Source: Elephas maximus indicus
Lineage: Eukaryota; Chordata; Mammalia; Proboscidea; Elephantidae
Reading direction: 5' to 3'
Length of the DNA: 64,000 nt
Assembly (NCBI RefSeq): GCF_024166365.1
Contig: NC_064830.1
Coordinates: 88,840,721-88,904,720, forward strand
Numbering within the stretch: position 1 is the first letter of the stretch; every line of letters starts with the position of its first letter. The position numbers and the translations under genes were made by a program. Below, in pieces: positions 58,739-64,000 of the stretch. The notes beneath the pieces were generated by a model. The model did no database searches. It worked only from the letters and a program-made list of their open reading frames with translations, and had not been told where the DNA came from.

Positions 58739-60664
58739 GTTTTTTACTAATTAGTAGATAAGAACTGCTTTAGGTGAAGGAAAGGACAACACTCAATACA
58801 TGGAAGGTCAGCTCAATTGGACTGGACCAAAAGCAAAGAAGTTGCCGGGATAAAATGAATGCTTCAAAGGTCAGCGGAGCAAGGGCGGGGGTTTGGGAAC
58901 CATGGTTTAAGGGGACTTCTAAGTCAATTGGCAAAATAATTCTATTATGAAAACATTCTGCATCCCACTTTGAAATGTGGCGTCTGGGGTCTTAAATGCT
59001 AACAAGTGGTCATCTAAGATGCATCAATTGGTCTCAACCCACCTGGAGCAAGGGAGAATGAAGAACACCAAGGTCACATGACAACTAAGAGCCCAAGAGA
59101 CAGAAAGGGCCACATGAACCGGAGACCTACATCATCCTGAGACCAGAAGAACTAGTTGGTGCCCGGCCACAATCGATGACTGCCCTGTCAGGGAGCACAA
59201 TAGAGAACCCCTGAGGGAGCAGGAGAACAGTGGGATGCAGACCCCAAATTCTCATAAAAAGACCATACTTAATGGTCTGGCTGAGACTAGAGGAATCCCG
59301 GCGGTCATGGTCCCCAAACCTTCTGTTGGCACAGGACAGGAACCATCCCCGAAGACAACTCATCAGACATGAAAGGGACTGGACAGTGGGTAGGAGAGAG
59401 ATGCTGATGAAGAGTGAGCTAATTATATCAGGTGGACACTTGAGGCTGTGTTGGCATCTCCTGTCTGGAAGGGGGATGGGAGGATAGAGAGAGTTGGAAG
59501 CTGGCAAAATTGTCACAAAAGGAGAGACTGGAAGGGCTGACTCATTAGGGGGAGAGCAAGTGGGAGTATGGGGTAAGATGTATATAAACTTATATGTGAC
59601 AGACTGACTTGATTTGTAAACGTTCACTTGAAGCTCAATAAAAGTTAAAAAAAAAAAAAAAAAGATGGGAGGAATACTCAGAGTCACTATACGAAAAGAA
59701 TTGGTTGGTGTTCAGTCATTTCAGGAGGTAGCATATGATCAGGAATCAACAGTACTGAATGAAGACGTCCAAGCTGTGATGAACGCATTGGTGAAAACAA
59801 GGCTCCAGGAATTGATGGAATACCAAATTAGATGTTTCACATTAGATGCATTCAATGGAATACCAAACTAGATGGCAGCAGTGGAAGTGCTCACTGGTCT
59901 ATGCCAAGAAATTTGGAAGACAGCTACCTGGTCAACTGACTGGAAGCAATTCATATTTATGCCTATTCCAAATAAAGGTGATCCAAATGAATGCAGAAAT
60001 TATAAAACAATATAATTAATATCACATGCATGTAAAATTTTGCTGGAGATTATTCAAAAGCAGTTGTGGCACTACATCAACAGGGAACTGCCAGAAATTC
60101 AAGCTGGATTCAGAAGAGGTGGTGGAATGAGGGATATCATTTGCAGATGTCAGGTGGATCCTGGCTGAAAGCAGAGAACACCAGAAAGATGTTTACCTGC
60201 ACTTTATTGACTATGCAAAGGCATTTGACAGTGTATATCATAACAAATTATGGATAACATTGTGAAGAATAGCAATTCCAGAACACTTAACTGTGATCCT
60301 AAGGAACCTGTACTTAGACCAAGAAGCAGTTGTTTGAATAGAAAAAGGGGATACTGTGTGGTTTAAAGTCAGGAAAGGTACATGTCAGGGTTGTATCCTT
60401 TCATCATATTTATTCAATCTGTATGCTGAGCAAATAATCCAAGAAGCTGGACAATCAGGATGAAGACTCATTAACAACCTGCATTACGTGGATGACACAA
60501 GCTTGCTTGCTGAAAGTGAAGAGGACTTGAAGCACTTACTGATGAAGATCAAAGACTACAGCCTTCAGTATGGATGACACCTCAACATAAAGAAAACAAA
60601 AATCCTGACAGCTGGACCAATAAGCAACATCATGATAAACGGAGAAAAGACTGAAGTTGTCAAG

Positions 60665-61240
60665 TGTTATGGATTGAATTGTGTCCCCCCAAAAATATGT
60701 ATTAACTTGGTTAGGCCATGATTTTCGATATTGTGTGGTTGTCCTCCATTTTGTGATTGATGTAATTTTCCTATGTGTTGTAAATCCTAATCTCTGCCTG
60801 TGGTTCATGAGGCAAGATTAGGTTATGTTAAAAAGGATTAGAGTGAGATGTAACACCCTTACTCTGGTCATATCCCTGATTCAAAGAAAAGGGAGTTTCC
60901 CTGGGATGTGGCCTACCTGCATCACCTTTTACCTTTTATCTTACAAGAGATAAAAGGGAAAGGAGCAGATAGTGGGGACCTCATACCAGCAAAAAAACAG
61001 CGCTGGGAGCAGAACGCATCCGTTAGACCTGGGGTTCCTGCGCAGAGAAGCTCCTACACCAAGGGAAGATTGATGACAAAGACCTTCCTCCAGAGCCAAC
61101 AGAGAGAGAAAGTGTTCCCCTGGAGCTGATGCCCTGAATTTGGACTTGTAGCCTACTAGACTGTGAGAGAATACATTTCTCCTTGTTAAAGCTATCTACT
61201 TGTGGTATTTCTGTTATAGGAGCACTAGATAACTAAGACA
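60665..61240 (+). mobile_element. Solo LTR, MaLR/ERVL type, inserted in RTE
   Basis: It runs from TGTTATGGATTGAATTGTGT to AGCACTAGATAACTAAGACA, with TG...CA ends. TCAAG at 60660-60664 and 61241-61245 is a 5-bp target duplication. It is 576 bp with no internal region, so it is a solo LTR left by recombination. Its start phrase is near identical to mammalian MaLR LTRs. Confidence 0.9.
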
Positions 61241-61879
61241 TCAAGAATTTCATTTTACTTGAATCCACAATCTACACCCATGGAAGCAACAGTCAAGAAA
61301 TCAAATGAGGCACTGCTTTGGGCAAATCTGCTGTAAAAGACCTCTTTAAAGTGTTAAAAAGCAAAGATGTCACTTTCAAGACTAAGGTGAGCCTGACCCA
61401 AGCCATGGTGTTTTCAGTCACCTCATATCCATGCAAGAGCTGGACAATGAATAAGGAAGACCGAAGAATTGATGCCTCTGTGGTGGTGGCGAAGAATACT
61501 GAACATGTATCATGGAGTGCCAGAAGAACGAACTAGCCTGTCTTAGAAGTACAGCCAGAGCACTCCTTAGAAGCAAGGATGACAAGACTTGTCTCACAAG
61601 CTTTGGACACGTTATCAAGAGAGACCAATCCCTGGGGAAGAACATTTTGCTGGGTAAAGTGGAGAGTCAGCAAAAAATAGGGAGACCCTCAATGAGATGG
61701 ATTGACACATTGACTGCTCAAGCGTAACAAAGATTGTGAGCGTGGCGCAGGACTGCGCAGTGTTTTGTTCTGTGGTACAGAGGGTACCCATGGGTCAAAA
61801 CTGACTTGACGGCACTTAACAATAGGTGTGTAGTAGTATCTCATTCTGGTTTTAACTTGTAGTTCCCTACTGGCTCATA

Positions 61880-62094
61880 GGATGTCTCTGCGTGGTGCAA
61901 TAGTTAACACACTCTGACTGCTAACTGAAAGGCTGGAGGTTTGAGTCCATTCAGAGGCACCTTGGAAGAAAGGCCTGGCAATCTACTTCCGAAAAAGCAG
62001 TCATTGAAAACCCTATAAAGTGCAGTTCTACTCTGACACACATTGGTCACCATGAGTTGAAAATGACTTGCCAGCAACTTTTTTTTTTTTTTTT
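61880..62094 (+). mobile_element. AFROSINE, long form, with T-rich tail
   Basis: GTCTCTGCGTGGTGCAATAG, GAGGTTTGAGTCCATTCAGA, the long-form centre, then GACTTGCCAGCAAC followed by 17 T. It is more diverged than most copies here. Confidence 0.85.
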
Positions 62095-62285
62095 TACTAA
62101 TAATGTTGTCTCTTTTCACTGTATTTATTAACCATTGATGTATCTTCTTTGGTGAAGTATATGTTCAAATATTTTACCCATTTCTAAATTGAGTGTTTTC
62201 TTATTATTGAATTCTTTTTGCCATTTCATTTTATATGTAATTATTGAATCCTGGGAGTTCTTTATATAGTCTGAGTACAAGTTTT

Positions 62286-63250
62286 TTTTTTTTAATTTCT
62301 ATTATGCTTTAAGTTTGTAAATCAAGTCAATCTCTCATAAAAAAATCTATATACACCTTACCATACACTCCTAGCCACTCTCCCCTCAACAAGACAGCAT
62401 GGTCCCTCCCTCCACTCTCTCCTTTCGTGTCCATTCTGTCAGCTTCTGACCCCCTCTGCCCTCTCATGTCCCCTCCAAACAAGAGATGCCCACATAGTCT
62501 CATGTGTCCACTTGATCTAAGAAGCTCACTCTTCACCAGTATCATTCTCCATCCCATAGTCCAGTCCAATCCCTGTCTGAAGAGTGGGCTTTGGGCATGG
62601 TTCCTGTCTTGGGCCAACAGAAGGTCTGGGGACCATGACCTCTGGGGTCCTTCTAGCTCAGTCAGACCATTAAGTCTAGTCTTTTTATGAGAGTTTAGGG
62701 TCTGCATCCCACTGCTCAACTGCTCCCTCAGGGGTTCTCTGTTGTGTTCCCTTGTCAGGGCAGTCATCTGTTGTAGCCAGGCACCATCTAGTTCCTCTGG
62801 TCTTAGGCTAATGTAGTCTCTGGTTTATGTGGCCCTTTCTGTCTCTTGGGCTCATAATTACCTGTGTCTTTGGTGTTCTTCATTCTCCTTTGCTCCACGT
62901 GGGTTGAGACCAATTGATGTATCTTAGATGCGTTTAAGACCTCAGACACCACTCTGAAGTGGGATGCAGAATGTTTTAATAGGTTTTATTATTATGCCAG
63001 TTGACTTAGATGTCCCCTGAAACCATAGTCCCCAAACCCCTGCCCCTGCTACGCTGGCCTTTGAAGCATTCAGTTTATTCAGGAAATTTCTTTGCTTTTG
63101 GTTTCGTCCAGTTGTGCTGACCTGTCCTGTATTGTCTTTTCCTTTACCTAAAATAGTTATCTACTAATTAGTGAAAACCCCTCTCCCTTCCTCCTTCCCC
63201 ACTCTCATAACCATCAAAGAATATTTCCTTCTGTTTAAACTTTTTTTTTA
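62286..63250 (-). mobile_element. LINE-1 3' UTR insertion
   Basis: It starts with a poly(T) and reads through the full reversed 3' UTR (TCAGACCATTAAGTCTAGTC at about 62661, GCACCATCTAGTTCCTCTGG, CATAGTCCCCAAACCCCTGC) to CTCATAACCATCAAAGAATA. It is inserted into the old - strand L1 in the same orientation. Confidence 0.85.
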
Positions 63251-64000
63251 ATCAGACATATGATTTGTAGATTTCTCCCCATCTTTGACTTGTCTTTTCA
63301 TTGTCTTTTGAAGAACAGTTCTTTTGTTGAGGTCAAATAGATATTTTTCTTCTATAAAGATTTCCTCCGATGGTCTTTGATTCATTTTGAGCTTATTTTT
63401 TTGTTTTTTGCATATGGATATACAATTGTTTCAGCACCATTTCCTGAAAAAAAATTTTTTTCTGCATCTGTTGAAAATATATGTCTATTTTTGGGTTATT
63501 TTTTCCATTAATCTGTTTGTCTATCTTGACATTATATACCACATGGTCTTTATTTACTATGGTTTTATAACAAATCTTAAAGTCAGGTAGTTAAGTCCTC
63601 CAACTTCATCCATCTTTTTCAAAGTTGTTTTGACTATTGTAGGTTCTTTACATTTCCATATAAATTTTAGAATTAGATTTCTACAAGGAAGCCTGCAGGG
63701 ATTTTGGTTGGAATTCCATTAAATATAAAGATCAGTTTGGGGAAAATTGAGAACTGTATCGAGTCTTCCAACCCATGAACATGGTATATATTTAAGTACT
63801 CCTTGATTTTATCCATCAACATAATTTTCATCATACAGATCCTGCACCTTTTGTTAGATTTATTCTGAAGTTATTTCCACCCTCACCCTTTTTTAAAGCT
63901 AACATAAGTGGTATTGATTATTTAGGTTTCCAATTGTTCGCTGAGAGTTACGGAAATAAGATTGATTTTTGTGTTGACATCGTATCCTCCAACTTGCTAA

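Larger units (their letters stand above)
49004..59662 (+). mobile_element. Full-length LINE-1 (outer), inserted in RTE
   Basis: Complete structure: 5' UTR from GAGGAGGCGGGGCCAAGATG, ORF1 (50165), ORF2 (51634-58658), a 1-kb 3' UTR, AATAAA near 59637 and poly(A). AAGATGGGAGG at 48993-49003 and 59663-59673 is the target duplication. Subtracting the inner insertion (54647-57849) leaves about 7456 bp, a normal full-length L1. Both ORFs are damaged, so it is not active, but divergence from the inner copy is modest, suggesting one recent family. Confidence 0.95.
48463..61828 (+). mobile_element. BovB/RTE LINE (+), host of nested L1 and LTR insertions
   Basis: Three pieces make one element: 48463-49003, 59674-60664 and 61241-61828. 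The first encodes PKYDLEYIPPEFGDYFNNRF (a pre-RT region of RTE ORFs). The second carries RT sequence with a YVDD catalytic motif at 60484-60495. The third carries the C-terminus and the tail TGACTTGACGGCACTTAACA. Joining the text across the L1 restores ...GATGGGAGG|AATACTCAGAG, a continuous RTE reading. The ORF has many stops and shifts. Everything within 49004-59662 and 60665-61240 arrived later. Confidence 0.88.
61829..64000 (-). mobile_element. Old LINE-1 ORF2 region, interrupted, runs off the window
   Basis: Reversed ORF2 sequence at 61829-61878, 62096-62284 (TCTTCTTTGGTGAAGTATAT, CTGGGAGTTCTTTATATAG) and 63255-64000 (GATTTGTAGATTTCTCCCC, CTTTGATTCATTTTGAGC, TTTGGGGAAAATTGAGAACT). It is split by an AFROSINE and by a younger L1 3' UTR. 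Confidence 0.8.

Noticed and set aside
49004..59662. Possible active, retrotransposition-competent L1
   Set aside because: Outer ORF1 has a stop at 51002, ORF2 has at least three frameshifts and is split; the inner copy lacks RT. Neither can be active.

Overview
This is a mammalian nuclear window, almost certainly from an afrotherian and most likely an elephant. At least a dozen tRNA-derived SINEs match the Afrotheria-restricted AFROSINE family, BovB/RTE-type LINEs are present, and the LINE-1 copies share one long 3' UTR type. The only intact single-copy genes I can support lie in the first 19.6 kb. They are TUFM (mitochondrial elongation factor Tu, + strand, window starts inside the gene) and ATXN2L (ataxin-2-like, - strand). 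They are tail to tail, the same pair and arrangement as on human 16p11.2.

Layout. 1-2690: TUFM from an internal exon to its poly(A) site. 2700-6650: gene-to-gene spacer with SINEs, a 5'-truncated L1 with a target-site duplication, and a MIR. 6660-19150: ATXN2L, for which I could place all 23 coding exons. Their lengths sum to 3189 nt, an uninterrupted frame of 1062 codons plus stop, with the Lsm fold, LsmAD and a PAM2 motif. 17.9-19.8 kb: the CpG-island promoter of ATXN2L. 19.8-64 kb: no supportable cellular gene; almost entirely layered transposable elements, with one largely repeat-free island at 43.2-45.2 kb.

The transposon landscape is the interesting part. A BovB/RTE element (about 48.46-61.83 kb) was invaded by a full-length L1 (49004-59662, duplication AAGATGGGAGG). 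That L1 carries a second L1 inside its ORF2 (54647-57839, duplication AAAAATGACG). Removing the inner insertion joins the outer ORF2 into about 3.82 kb. The inner L1 is abnormal: it keeps its 5' end but lacks its 3' end and a normal poly(A) tail. The same RTE also received a 576-bp solo LTR with a TCAAG duplication. Elsewhere there is a complete two-LTR MaLR-like element with a CCAAG duplication, a hAT-transposon remnant split by an L1 with a 14-bp duplication, and a tandemly duplicated L1 3' end bounded by three copies of its target site.

How the parts work together. TUFM acts in mitochondrial translation and ATXN2L in cytoplasmic RNA granules; nothing here shows shared regulation beyond neighbourhood. 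The SINE and RTE 3' tails in this window resemble each other, consistent with RTE machinery moving the SINEs. I found no CRISPR array, operon, or evidence of a previously undescribed multi-gene system. The novel leads are structural: the 3'-truncated nested L1, the L1 promoter monomers, a conserved L1 3' UTR hairpin, and possible alternative N and C termini of ATXN2L.
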